From assembly GCF_000275845.1 (NCBI RefSeq), contig NW_006766893.1, positions 449,017-484,931 of the forward strand: 35,915 bases of DNA, written 5' to 3'. Position numbers and translations under genes: made by a program. This DNA is from Dichomitus squalens LYAD-421 SS1 (taxonomy: Eukaryota; Basidiomycota; Agaricomycetes; Polyporales; Polyporaceae). A model generated the notes under the pieces. It did not search any database. It worked only from the letters and a program-made list of their open reading frames with translations, and was not told the origin of the DNA. Position 1 is the first letter of the stretch. Each line of letters begins with the position of its first letter. Positions 11,201 to 22,873 of the stretch are shown piece after piece.

Positions 11201-13264
11201 GTCGCCACACCGAGTCCGGTGCCGGCGCCGCAGAACGGGTAGGAAGCGAGGGGCAGGAGACGGAGGGGAAGTGAACAGCAAGCGAGCACGAACATACCTG
11301 TTTGAGCAGGGATTCGATGATCGCATTCTTCTGGCGGATCTGGGCTAGCAGGTATTCACGTTTGCTGTAGTGGGGGATAACCATATCCCAGTCAGCGAGC
11401 GATTCATCACAACATTCATCGGAAGTAGTCGCAAAGGACGACAACGACGACCACGACTCGTCTGAGCTGGCGTCCGGCGACATCGCGTTACAAACGGCAA
11501 GATGCGTCGAGAGCGGGCGGGTTGGGCAGTTGAACCTACGCGGGAAGCAGATGGCTCCGCGCCACCCATCGCCTGGAGTATATGTATGACGGTTTCAAAT
11601 CGAGGCGGCAAGGGAATCCAGGCCCGCGAGGGAATACGAAACCCGCGAGCGGAGAAACCGAATACAGGGAAGCTGACGCAAGCGAGGACATCGAGCAAAC
11701 ACTCACTTTGGCGCATTCCGGGGCTTTCTGCCCTCGACGATGCACTGATGCCCGCCTGACTTGCAGCGCTTGCACGTGTTCTCGTCCTGGGGGAACTCGC
11801 ACCTCATCTGTCGCACCGCCATGCACGCTCGTCAGCCTCCGGATCGACACCAGCCTCGGACGGTGCCACGCGTGGCCCTTAGCGCGGCACGCGCGGCCCT
11901 TGTTTCACTCACCTTCAGCTTCTTGCAGTGCTTGCACGCCCCGGGACTACCATAGTGCCCGCGAATATGCCAACGCCGAGCATGCGCGAGCGAGCAATGG
12001 GGCGGACCGAGTGCGCATAGGACGCCGATGCGGCACGGAGGACCGGAAGAGACGCCAAACGTTCATGTCGTCCACCGAGGCGCACGTCACGGAGCAAAGA
12101 AACACCGGAGGGGCCGTGTGCAATAAGTCCCAAAGCCACAGATGGCGGCGCGAGGAATGGAAGCGATCGCGAGGATAGAACACACGAGGGAGCAAGGAGC
12201 CGATAGGAGCAGGGATCGTGGCGGAAACAGATGTGATGGTCGTTCCGTCAGTAAACGCGCCGCCTGACAGAGCACAGTCCGGGAAACACTCACAGCCGGG
12301 AGGGCAGCGAGCCCTGGCCCCCGGGCGGGGGCACGCTGGCCGTCGCGAACCCCGTTCCGAGAGGCATGTCGTCGTCGGAGCCCGAGTCGCTCTCGCCGCC
12401 GTCTTGCGAGTCGTCGACCCGAGCGCGCTTGCTTGTCTTACCGCCGCGCCCGCGGCCTGCCCCGCCCCGCGCTCCGCTGCCGGAGGGGCGGCGGGAGGAC
12501 GATCCGGGATGTTGCACGTTCGCAGATGAAGGGCCGTGCTGAGATGCCAAGGGGGGATAAGCATGAGTCTGCCCGTGCCCGTCGTCGGTACCACCCACCG
12601 AAGGGGTCGACACAGAGGAAGGCAGGTTCGTGAACTCCGAGCTTGGCGTGTACGTCGTTGAGGACGCGTACTGATCAGGCTGATACCCAACGAAGTTGTA
12701 CGACGAGTGCTGCTGTTGAGGCGGAGGGGCCTGTGGGGCGTCTCCCGCAGACCCCGAATAGAAGTACCCGTCGTTGCTCGCTGGCGACTGGATGAACGAC
12801 GATTGCCCGTGCGGTGGGGACTGCTGCTGGGACTGCGAGAACGGCTGCCCGGGCATCCTCAGCTGGGGTGCGGGGGGATAAGTTACTGCAGCGCCACCGC
12901 CTCCACGGCGGGAGATACGGGTTCCTGGGAGGCCGCGCTGTGGGCGATCGGCGGCAGCATGCTGCTGTTGTTGTTGCTGCTGCTGCCGAACGAGGTGGGA
13001 GTCGTAGGAGGAGCCCGACTCAGGCCCATACTGCTCCTGCACGAAGTTGTACTGGTTCTGCGTGGGCGCGGGGGCGGGGGCGGGGACATGATGGAGCTGG
13101 GACTGGGGCTGGAACGGGACGTTACCGGCTGTCTGGCCCTGGCCGTATCCGAACTGCGTGCCGCTCCCTGTGCCGTAGTTGGCCATGATCCACTGCTGAT
13201 AGTCAGGGCCCTCTGGGACGATCGCCTGGTTGGGGTCGTAGAACGAGGGCGGGGGGCCGATCAT
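8300..13264 (-). CDS. Zn(II)2Cys6 fungal-specific transcription factor, 1136 aa
   Basis: Nuclear DNA-binding regulator. Exons: 13264-12294, 11946-11913, 11807-11707, 11364-11298, 11140-10715, 10638-10496, 10441-10344, 10282-9907, 9851-9698, 9645-9546, 9489-9453, 9395-9299, 9242-9117, 9045-8471, 8405-8300; all phases agree. Residues 1-320 are low-complexity, rich in Q, S, P and G, with an eight-Gln run. The zinc cluster spans exons 2-3 (C328, C331, C338, C347, C350, C357: CX2CX6CX8CX2CX6C). A short coiled coil (KREYLLAQIRQKN...) follows, then an acidic Ser/Asp linker with a basic KSKRKKK patch, and the fungal_trans middle homology region (about 530-900). The tail is Gln/Ser-rich and ends after FSWPE. 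ATG 13264 was chosen because upstream in-frame sequence looks untranslated. The layout resembles factors often annotated as prtT-like protease activators, but I cannot confirm the target genes. Introns 1 and 3 are unusually long (347 and 342 nt). Confidence 0.93.
12958..12986 (-). repeat. CAG/CAA repeat encoding an eight-glutamine tract
   Basis: Mixed CAG/CAA codons in exon 1 of the transcription factor encode Q8 followed by H-A-A-A. Such tracts vary in length between strains and often lie in activation domains. Confidence 0.6.
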
Positions 13265-16200
13265 GGAGGGCGACGTTCGGGAGGCTGGCAAAGTACAGGG
13301 TCGGAATATTAGGCCAGGGCTCGTCAGAGGCTGACAGAGAAGAGATCTCTCGCACCTGAGGTGGGAAGATTGGCAAGCTGCGGCTTCAACGGCGGGCCTG
13401 GGGCTTGTAAAGGACGACAATGATGGATCAGGACATGGGGAGCAGGCGCCTGCTATATGGAGTGCATACCTCCGGTGTCCCTCTGGCTGGTTGCGTTGCC
13501 GGGCGACCGAGACATGAAGCTGTCCCCTCCACACGCCGTCTAATATGCTGCCAGATAATCGATGAGGGCCGGGTGGCAGTGTGTCTGTTCGAGAAGTAAC
13601 TCTGCCTCCTCCACCCAAGTCCAACGCAAGCGAATCAACCGAGGCTGTCCGACACAGCCCCTCCAGTAGTCTATGTCCGCTCCTGGCACGAGACAAACCA
13701 CGCTACAGTTGCAGCTGAGGGAGACGTGCGGGGGAAGATGGATGAGGCTGTGGATGCCGGGCCAATACGCGCGGGCGTGTGTCAGACCGATTTATATTTG
13801 TTCGAGTCGGGTGCGCGCTTGGCCCTCAAATGCTGAGATCCCGACCTTGAACCCTGAGCTTAGCGATAGATACCGGTTCGAGGATACACGGTAGACTGGG
13901 AGTAGGATGTGGTCGCTGTCCGAGGTGTGCTTCGCGGGATCGAGAGCACCGTTCGTGCTTTGCCGGCGCCAGCAGAGGCGAACGCACCCATATGCATCTC
14001 GATATAGCGCACCGATCACATTTGCCACCTTCGATGTAGCTGTCCAGCTACCCTTCGCGAAATATACTGCATCGCCCCTACTCTGTCTGGTCTCGCAACG
14101 TTTCCCGGCACCTCAGTACTGCACAGCCTACAGCATTCTACCATATCTACACTGTCTTTTCCCTGCACGAATATTGCGGAGGAGCACGAGCAATCATCGA
14201 GAATTCATATGCGCGTGAAGCGATCAGATCCGCTGCGTCGGCTCGGGAATCGGGAACGATCGGTCTCATTCCTCCTCCCGATTGCCTCGGAGAGACATAT
14301 AGGCACTCCATCCAGAAGCAGCTTTGTATTCATGTATCCTCTTGTTGAAGCTGGCGAGCAGGTCAGAGAGGTTCTGTACCAGGCGTCTGAGCAACCTGGA
14401 TAGTGTCATTTTCCTCAAGAAGACGCTGCCTCCTTGCGAAGGAAGATCTAGAATGCGTCGTCTGCGAGATCTTGCCCCTTGATCAGGCCGCCGGTCCCAC
14501 GCAGTGCTGCTCGTCCTCGCATTATTATACTGTAGAGTCCTTTTGCAACCGGTTCAAAATAGGTTTGGATCTGCTCGACCTCTGAATTCTTGGTGCAGTG
14601 GATATGTTCGCACACGCTGTTGCTGTTGTACGAAGGTCATTAACTATCGAAGGATTGTGCGGGGGACCCACCTCGGCTGGAGTTGGACTGGGAGCGCCGA
14701 CAAATTGGACTACCCCACCCGTTTCAAATCGCCTGCGAAAGGACTCTACTCCCCCTAAGTAAACCCCTGAATGATATGTTTGGATCAATAAAGAGACTAT
14801 GTGTACCACTCTGGTTCCTTGGTTCCTTGACAGAATCGGTGTCTTGAGGGCCTGAAGCACCCCAATGAAACATACCGGGAGCTTCATTCTCAAGTTGAAG
14901 CAGGATCGTGCAAGGCCATATGCTTCGCTGGCTTAGCGCTGGCCAATCCGCAAGGCCGCTGCTTCGAAGTCCTTGCGCATGATACATAGATTGCTATGCA
15001 GGTGGCCTGATTATGGGTCCACAATATGTTGTCCTTGCGCTGTACTAGACCTGACCCGTTCCCACGTCACTCTCGAACGTAAGGCCATGGAGCCGGGACG
15101 AGAGTCGTTGGACCCTGCGCTTGACGGCGAGACAAAGTCGGAGCGCTCGACACCCATGGCCGCCCTATGATCAAAGTTAGCACCATCTCTGAAACGGAAG
15201 GCACCACATCCATTTCATATTATTGTCGATTAGACTGCACGGATGCCTCCGGCCTGACCCTGTTGAGATCGCAAGCCAACGAGGCCATCTTCTTTCCCGG
15301 TGACAATCTATCGCCGGACATCGACAGCAAAAGAAGTCGCAGGAAACGTAAGAGACGGAGATTGAGCATTCGCTAGTGGCAAGATCTGCGTTCAGCGAGA
15401 GACAACGTGGCGACACGGCAACCAACCAGTGATCTGCACGTCCGTCCGTTAAGCTCGTCGTTTCGCGGAGGCGATCGCGGTGGTCGAGGAGTGATGTTAG
15501 AGTTAAAGGGTGGACGTTGGGTGCGTGCATGGCACAGACATTCCGCGGGAACGTCTGCAATGCAGCGGGACACCTCCACAACAGGTTCCCAGGGGAGTGT
15601 CGCGGTAGTTGTCTCCATCCGACCACCGCGCATGGTGCAAATGACAGAGGACAGTATATGTCAATGCCTCCGTGACGGCGTCCCGCTGGCCGCGTAGCGC
15701 GGGACACTCGTTCAGCTGCGATATGGGCCCTTGGTTGATTGAGGGTCCGGATATGTGCCTAAGTGATGCACCCTAGAGCTTCCTGAAGCTAGTGGCGGAC
15801 CGAGAGTCATCTCAAGAACCCGGGCAAGGGCAGCGCCACTTACTGATGGGCTCGTCGTCGCGTCAGAGGACTCTGCAGGCGATGTTGCGTGGTTCATCGG
15901 CTTCACTTCATGAGAGTATGTCAGCGGCAGGATCGAGTGGGTGCTCGATAGATTAGCAAAGCAAAGTAATTGGTGGTGCGAACAGTGGCTCGGGCACGTC
16001 AATACGGACATCGGAGAAAATTCACCGGACGCCACAAGTGGGCTGCTGCAGGGTATTGCAGCGTGATAATTGACGATAGCACCACCCCGTAGAGACAAAT
16101 TGGGTGTACGAACACGACGTACTCTCCCCGTAGGAAGTATGACCGGAGGGGTCATATATGAATAGTGTTGGAGATGGCCTGACCCAGGAGCATATATTAG

Positions 16201-17079
16201 TCCTTCATTATGTCGCGAACAAGAAAAGCTGAACCTCATCATTGAAGGAGCTTGCGACGCACAGTGGAGCCAACCGAAGGCCGGGATGCGAAGTGACAAC
16301 CCGACATACTCTCTAGACCCACAAGACAATCGTACTGCTCTCTTCGTGTCGAACAACCTGCGTGAACCCAGGCGTATGCCATTCTGCCAGCGAAGGCATT
16401 CGCCACTACCTGGTTTTCCTAATAGATGTGATGGCGTACTGGAAGCGTCGGAGCTGCATATATACGGGTAATCGGGCGAGGGCGTTGCTGACATCTGTCC
16501 TTGCGGCGCTATTTCGCGGTCACTCTCCACGACGGGATGTTGTAGGCGGAAAGGTGCCTTGTTCAGGCTTGCCGACATAGCGCCGGCACCGATTTGATGA
16601 ATGACGGGTGCATGAATGCGCCTTTCGGCTTCAAAAATGCCCTAGACGTGATGCAATGTAATTGAGTTCTCATGAATGCTGGCTCAACAATCGCTGGCCT
16701 CGTATCGTTGAAACAGTCGAAGTCTACGAACCGGCTCACCTTCGATCTGTAGGCATTCCAGCGCTTCGTTGGTGTCAAGAGCGGCGTCCGGGGTTGCCCC
16801 CGTCATGACCTCATCCTGCCAAGTTCTTGCAATATGCAACCCGGCGCTGCGAGGGCCTGAACGGGAGCATCGCGGAGCGGCGAGAGAGTGGAGGTCCGGG
16901 ATTGCAAGCTTTGATTTGATCGGAAGCGATTGGTCCGTCATGAATGATCGGGAAACTCCGAGTCCGCCACAACGCTCCTGGAGCGCCGATGATGCTGCCC
17001 GTATACACTCAGTGCAGATAGTCCGCGACCTCTGCGATTTCTTCTGCCATCTATCTATCCTCCCTCGGAATCTCACAAT
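13265..17079. other. 3.8 kb gene-poor region
   Basis: Contains the promoter of the transcription factor and no gene I can support. The longest frame is 288 aa on minus (15712-16578); its composition looks like chance translation and no domain is visible. Others are 176 aa (15177-15707, minus) and 137 aa (16684-17097, minus). No LTR, transposase motif or tandem repeat was recognised. Confidence 0.5.
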
Positions 17080-17431
17080 ATGAGTGACATCCTGCAACAG
17101 TACCTTGAGGGCAAGATTGTGAGTGCCATGCCTGTGGATTGGGCATGGGTTCTGACGTCTCCCGCCTTCCGGGTCAGGATTTTGAGGGGCAGAAGCTCGT
17201 AGAGCAGATTTCCAGGAATATCCTCATCGTTGCTACAGTCAGTGTACCCAACATCCCATGTGTATACTGTGTCTGACAACAGTTCATCAGGCAGTGTCAT
17301 TCGTCGCTGGTTTCGCGACACAGTCACTACAAGTCTTGTTCGGCGTATTCGCAGCGTTTGTCGTGACATTGAGCTTGGTGAGTAACAAAAACCCGCACAC
17401 TCGGAGACTCTGCGTTCGCGAATCATCTTGA
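17080..17431 (+). CDS. SPC1: signal peptidase complex subunit 1 (SPC12 family), C-terminal part missing
   Basis: Small ER membrane subunit of the complex that removes signal peptides. Exons 17080-17118, 17178-17237 and 17291-17377 join in phase through introns of 59 and 53 nt. They encode MSDILQQYLEGKI, then DFEGQKLVEQISRN and two membrane helices (ILIVATAVSFVAGF and VLFGVFAAFVVTLSL). The DFEGQKL start is the hallmark of the SPC12 family. The family normally continues after the second helix with a conserved PPWP segment and a short cytosolic tail. No such sequence follows here. A GTGAGT donor ends exon 3; reading through it gives 17 unrelated residues and a stop at 17431 (79 aa). The gene may have lost its last exon, or that exon has diverged beyond recognition. 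Confidence 0.7.
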
Positions 17432-19011
17432 GAGTACATGTCCATTGTGTGCGACGGCAGCTAATGGGACAGCTCAAGTTAGTACAGCCTCGTTCGAAGG
17501 ACTGTCTCGATGACAAAGACAACTCCTCCGAATGCGGCCACGAAAGATGGGCTTTGCATCGTGGATGCCATCGCTCGCAATGGTGCCTTTATCCTGAGCG
17601 AGACCGCCCGAAGGTCTACCAGATGTTGCGCATCCTGAGTTTTGGCTTCTCGTTCGATTGTTGTCAGCGTCGCGCCGGTCTGGATCACGACTTATTCTTG
17701 CTGCCCAAACCAGATTCTCGCTGGAATATTGGTCCGTAGTATGTCTAGCTATGCGTAGATTGCCTGAATTATTCTATCCTGAGCACCGCCAGATCAAGCA
17801 CACAGTCCAGTCCGGATTTACGCGCATGCCCTTGACTGTAAGATATGCGTATGCCTTAAAGTCCAGGGTAAACGGACTTGACCTACCAGGAAGGAGGCTT
17901 CTTCATCATCTTCTCGCGACGACTCTTCGTACTGCCGTGCTCAGAGTTGTTCAATGGCCTATTGATATCAAGGCACTATTGTGCTCTGACTGGAATATGA
18001 TTGCCTTCCGATGACCAGATTGCCGGTGTGAGCTAGGGGGTAGCCCATCCTTCTTCGAGCTCCAGCTTGCAGAACCGAGAGGCCGAGGCTTGATAGCCAG
18101 CCTCAACCACCTGTGTCATCTCTATACATAGGAAGTCTTCCGACGAGGAACAATGGTTTCCTTCATCTTTCCCTCGACTCTCTACCTCATGTATCGCATG
18201 ATTGACCTTACCTTCACAGGCCGTCATCCCGCCATGGCCAGCGTACAGACGTCATCCAGTCAAATGGCTCTCAATCAAGGAGACGAAAGCATGAATGATG
18301 TGTCTCGTAGTCTTCGCTGCGGCCGTTCGGTACACCGACGCTCGTGAGCAGTCATGCTTTTTAGCTCAGTCGCTGCTACTGAGGCGTGATGCTATCCTGT
18401 TAGCACTTCTTTTGCTGATCATTGACGATGCAGCCTTCCATCGTGGGTGACGTCGTGCGAGATAGATGGACTATGGAATGGTAGCGGCTGAGTAACCCCG
18501 CCCTCGCCTGGGTATTTACGGAGTTTTTCTTACTGCCGCCACTGGCGCCGGCGAAATGACAGTTCACATTCCCCTTATTCCCGCCCACAGTACCGTCTGT
18601 AGACCGTTGGATAGTATATACTCTGCCCTTGATAGCCAGCTTGGTAGTGACTACTGTATGCACGACTGAAAATACGTATCAGCGTTCTATCGAGCTCACT
18701 CAGCTCAGTGCCGCCTGTGTGAGGCGCTCGACGGGGCCGTGCGGCGAATTAACGCCTCCGCCATCAACCTCCATTGCCATCGCCCACAAAGTACCTCACG
18801 TCGCCCAGCTCGTCTTCGACAACCGCGCTGCGGGTGGATGGACGTATATCCTGCTGGTCTAGGCTCCTCCAATACCTCAGAAGGTCTTCCGACTCCTACG
18901 CACGGTGGTCTAGTCGGCGGCCCTGAATACGACGTGCCCATCACCCAGAAGCCGATTACCCAGGGACCTACATCTACACCCCACACCCCTGACACGCGAC
19001 ATACGCCCACG
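17432..19011. other. intergenic region between SPC1 and the kinase
   Basis: About 1.6 kb. Short protein-like frames occur (17479-17688 minus; 17510-17629 plus) but neither matches a family I know. The last 270 nt before the kinase ATG are open in the kinase frame. No other feature is seen. Confidence 0.5.
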
Positions 19012-22000
19012 ATGGAGCGTGCAGAGAGGACAGAGAGATATAGCCAAGCAAGGCCTCAGTCGACGTCGCAAAGGCCCCGCCCCGTGTCAATGCCACCTCA
19101 GGCGTACGCCCCACCCACGGCCACGGCCACTAACGGAGAACGCGATCAGCGGTACGAGGACGGCCGCCATGGCCGTACAGAAGTCGGCTCGTCGAGTAAA
19201 TCGCGCAGCGGGACACGGGTGCTCGGAGACTACACCCTGAGCAAGACGTTGGGGGCGGGGAGCATGGGTAAAGTGAAGCTCGCACACCACAACATCACCG
19301 GCGAGAAGGTGAGTACCCCGTTTTTGTGTCCGCCCGCCTGCCCCGGAGTGTAATGGCGGATGCGTTCGGCCCAGCTCGCGGTCAAAATCCTGCCTCGGGT
19401 GCCCACCAGCGGCTCAGGGACGGCACCGACGTCGGACGCGGCGGCGAAGCAGGCGTCCAAAGACGCCTCGAAGGAGATAAGGACGCTCCGGGAGGCGGCG
19501 CTGTCGATGCTCCTCCACCATCCGTACATCTGCGGTATGCGGGAGATGATTGTTCACCAGCACCATTACTACATGGTGTTCGAGTACGTGAGCGGGGGGC
19601 AGATGCTGGACTACATCATCAGCCACGGCCGGTTGCGGGAGCGTGTGGCCCGCAAGTTCGCGAGGCAGATCGGCAGCGCCCTCGACTACTGCCACAAGAA
19701 CAACGTCGTGCATCGAGGTGGGCTGAACGACTCGGTGGGGCGGGGATGACGTCTCATGGTGAACCTGCTCGTTTTCAGACCTCAAGATCGAGAACATCCT
19801 CATATCGCACTCGGGTAACATCAAGATCATTGATTTTGGGCTTTCGAATCTGTATGACCCTGTCGGTCGTCTCGGGACGTTCTGCGGGTCCCTGTACTTC
19901 GCGGCGCCGGAGCTTCTGAACGCGAAGGCGTACACAGGCCCGGAGGTCGACGTGTGGAGCTTCGGCGTCGTGCTGTACGTGTTGGTGTGTGGGAAGGTGC
20001 CTTTCGACGACCAAAGCATGCCGGCGCTGCACGCGAAGATCAAGCGTGGATTGGTGGAATACCCGGTGTGGCTGAGCGCAGGTGTGTGGTTACGAGCTGC
20101 GATCCGATTCGTGCGTCCGCTGACGAAGTTGCAGAATGCAAACATTTGCTCACGCGGATGCTGGTGACTACGCCGAGCGCTCGTGCGCCGCTGTCTGAGG
20201 TGCTGAACCACCCGTGGATGACGCGTGGATACCGCGGCGCGCCCGATTCGCACCTGGTTCATCGTGAGCCACTGCGTGCCGATGAGCTCGACCGAAACGT
20301 CATCAAGGGCATGAAGGGCTTCGAGTTCGGGACCGAGGACGACATTGAGCAGAAGCTGATCGAAGTGCTGGAATCGGATTCATATTACCGTGCGGTGCAG
20401 TATTGGGAGCGGAAACGAATGGCGAATGGGCATAATGGCCACGGACGTTGGGGCGAGTCCTTCTCCAACTCTTCGCTCGCGATATCCAACGACGGTAGTT
20501 ACTCGACAACAGCGACCAAGGTTGACCAATCGCCGTCGAAGAAGTCGAAGCGCTTCTCTGGGTTTGACTTCTACCGTCGCAAGCTGTTCTCACCCTCGTC
20601 GTCGCCACCCAGCACGCCGATCGCCCAATCTCCGCCTGGTTCGACGTCGCATATGTCGAACACCTCGCTGCTTGATTCTGCGCGCGAGCCGCCTGATCCG
20701 ACATATGGCTTCCATCCACTAATTTCTATCTATTTCTTGGTCCGCGAGAAGATGGAGCGCGAGAAGGTCTACGGCCCGGGTCATTTCGCTAGCTCTCAGC
20801 TTTCCTTGGAGGCGAGCTCTCGGCCAGACGCTACGGCCGTTGATGCACCCGCGCCTCCCCCAACCTCGGCAAAAATGCTCTCCCAGCCCTCTGTTCGCAA
20901 ACGCGACCCACCCTTAACAGGAAAGCCAGACTACAGTATGCCACTTCCCCGTCTCCCCGCGCCCGAGACGTCGCACTACTCGGGCCTGTCATACGACGTC
21001 ACCCCGGCAACGCCCTCCCCCACTACGTCCACCTTCCCGCAACCTCGCGCGCGCGATGCAGCGTTTGCGTCACCGAAGCCCTCCCCCCAGAGCCCTCTAC
21101 CTAAGAATGTCGCGGCGTCCCCCGCCCGTCTGTCTATGTCTATGTCTATGCCCCGCGAGCCTGCGAATACCGCACATCGCCGAAGCCACAGCCTAAGCCA
21201 GCGCCCGAGCGTGCGCGGGTGGCACGGCATGTTTGGGCTGGGCGGAACAGAGGAGGCCAGCGAGGATGGGACGATTCGCCGCAGGGACTTCGCGGAGTCC
21301 CCACGCACGGCTGGTCCCGAGTTCACCAGCTTCGCGGATAGGATGGGACAACCGCCAAGGGAGCCCGCGGGTCCTGAAAGAGAGAGCGAGGAGGAGCCGC
21401 GCACGCCACTCGTGTTGTCGGCGGGCGCAACGCTCGTGCGTAAGTTCGGCAGCATCCTTGGTGGCGGCCGGAACGACGACTCCAGACGATCAGGTACGCC
21501 GACGAAGCGTGGCAGCATCCTCACCAGCTTCTCTCCCCGACCGTCTACGGATGGCGAGGTGCTGGAAAAGGAGAAAGAGCCGCAGGCGCAGAAGAATGGG
21601 GTCACCTTCAGCGCCGCGGACGAGAAGGTGGCTCAGCAGCAGCGCCAATCCGACGCAGGAGGTCCGATCACTCAGAGCCAGAGCCAACCTGTGGGTTCGA
21701 TCCATCGTCGTGCAGCGACTATCCTAGACCCTCAGGGGCGCTCGACTCGCCATGAGCGTAGGAGCAGCACGGGAGCAGCGTTGCTAACTGGTGTTGGCGG
21801 CACGATTGGCCGGCATAGGAGACCGTCGACTGGTAACTCGTACACATACTCCAAGCCGCTTGGTGAGAGGTTGTTCGGGCGCACAGACGAGGAGGATGAG
21901 CAGCAGACTGCCGAGAACGGGGATAACGGAGATACCGGAGAGCCTCCCGGTCTGCATGGCGAGGACGACGTAGCTCAAGGCGAGGAGGGCCAAACAGAGG

Positions 22001-22873
22001 ACAGAGAGTTCAAGCCCGTGTACCTCAAGGGACTATTCAGGTATGTCGTTTCGCTGAGGATGATTTCTATTCGCTTTCTCACCCCTGCCAACAGCGTCGC
22101 GACCACATCAACGAAACCGCCTAATGTCATCAAAGCTGACGTCAAGCGAGTACTGGACCGCATGCAAGTGCAATACCGCGAGACGAAGACGGGCTTCGAG
22201 TGCATTCACATGCCATCGATCGATGTCTCTTCCCTGCTTCCCGCTCCCTCTGCACATGGGAAGCGGCCCTCAAGCAGCTCTCACGAAGACCGCCACCGCA
22301 CTCTCACCAAGAAGGCGTCGAAACGGTCGTTTGGTATGATGAGCAAAGATAGGGAGCGCGAGCCGAAGGACAAGGAATTGCCTAGTCGTCCTTCTGGCGC
22401 GACGACTCTCAGCACCACTGCCAGCAGTGCGTCCTCGTCGTTCTTCCATGTGTCTTCCAATGCACACACTACCACTGTCGAAGCTGCCCGCTCGAGCACG
22501 TTGGAAAACCTCGCGGCACCGGAGGAATCGACGCGTCCACAGTCGCCTGCAAAGGGCAAGAACTTGCCGCCTATACCCCATGACCACGCTCCGGCAAGCC
22601 CTCAGCCCCCACCAGCGTCCCCCTTGCCCACTGGCCCGGTGGATCCAAACCTGTTTGAGATCATTGGTGCCAGCTCCCTTGCTGTGCGATTTGAAGTAAA
22701 TGTTGTGAAGGTGCGTCGTGTCTCGGGGCCCATTCACGCCACCCTAACTGACTCCTTTCGCCTCGCAGGTTCCTTGGCTACCCCTCCACGGCATCCAATT
22801 CCGCAGGCTGGGCGGCGATGGTTGGCAATATCATATGCTGGCACGCCGCGTGTTGACGGAGCTCAAGTTATGA
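19012..22873 (+). CDS. KIN1: KIN1/PAR-1 (MARK)-type serine/threonine protein kinase, 1189 aa
   Basis: Kinase of the KIN1/KIN2/MARK family, which acts at the cell cortex in polarity, exocytosis and wall integrity. Exons: 19012-19308, 19375-19717, 19779-20081, 20135-22040, 22095-22710, 22769-22873; introns of 53-66 nt and all phases agree. Catalytic features are complete: glycine loop GAGSMG (81-86), AVK lysine (103), HRDLKIEN with D214 (split by intron 2), DFG (232-234), activation loop [13 protein letters not shown] long Ser/Pro-rich linker follows, and the C-terminus is a KA1 domain ([13 protein letters not shown]...), which binds acidic phospholipids in this family. The ATG at 19012 is conservative. 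The same frame is open back to an ATG at 18739, which would add 91 Ser/Thr/Pro-rich residues. The TFCGS threonine is the expected site for an LKB1/Elm1-type upstream kinase. Confidence 0.96.

Noticed and set aside
12707..13312. 201-aa plus-strand frame
   Set aside because: Antisense shadow of the Gln/Ser/Pro-rich exon 1 of the transcription factor.
13265..13696. Transcription factor starting at the in-frame ATG 13696
   Set aside because: The extra 144 residues have no family-like content and resemble translated 5' UTR.
13870..13890. tRNA B-box-like GGTTCGAGG
   Set aside because: No matching A box or cloverleaf arms nearby.
19414..20262. 282-aa minus-strand frame
   Set aside because: Antisense shadow of the kinase domain exons.
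20976..21605. 209-aa minus-strand frame
   Set aside because: Antisense to the Ser/Pro-rich linker of the kinase.
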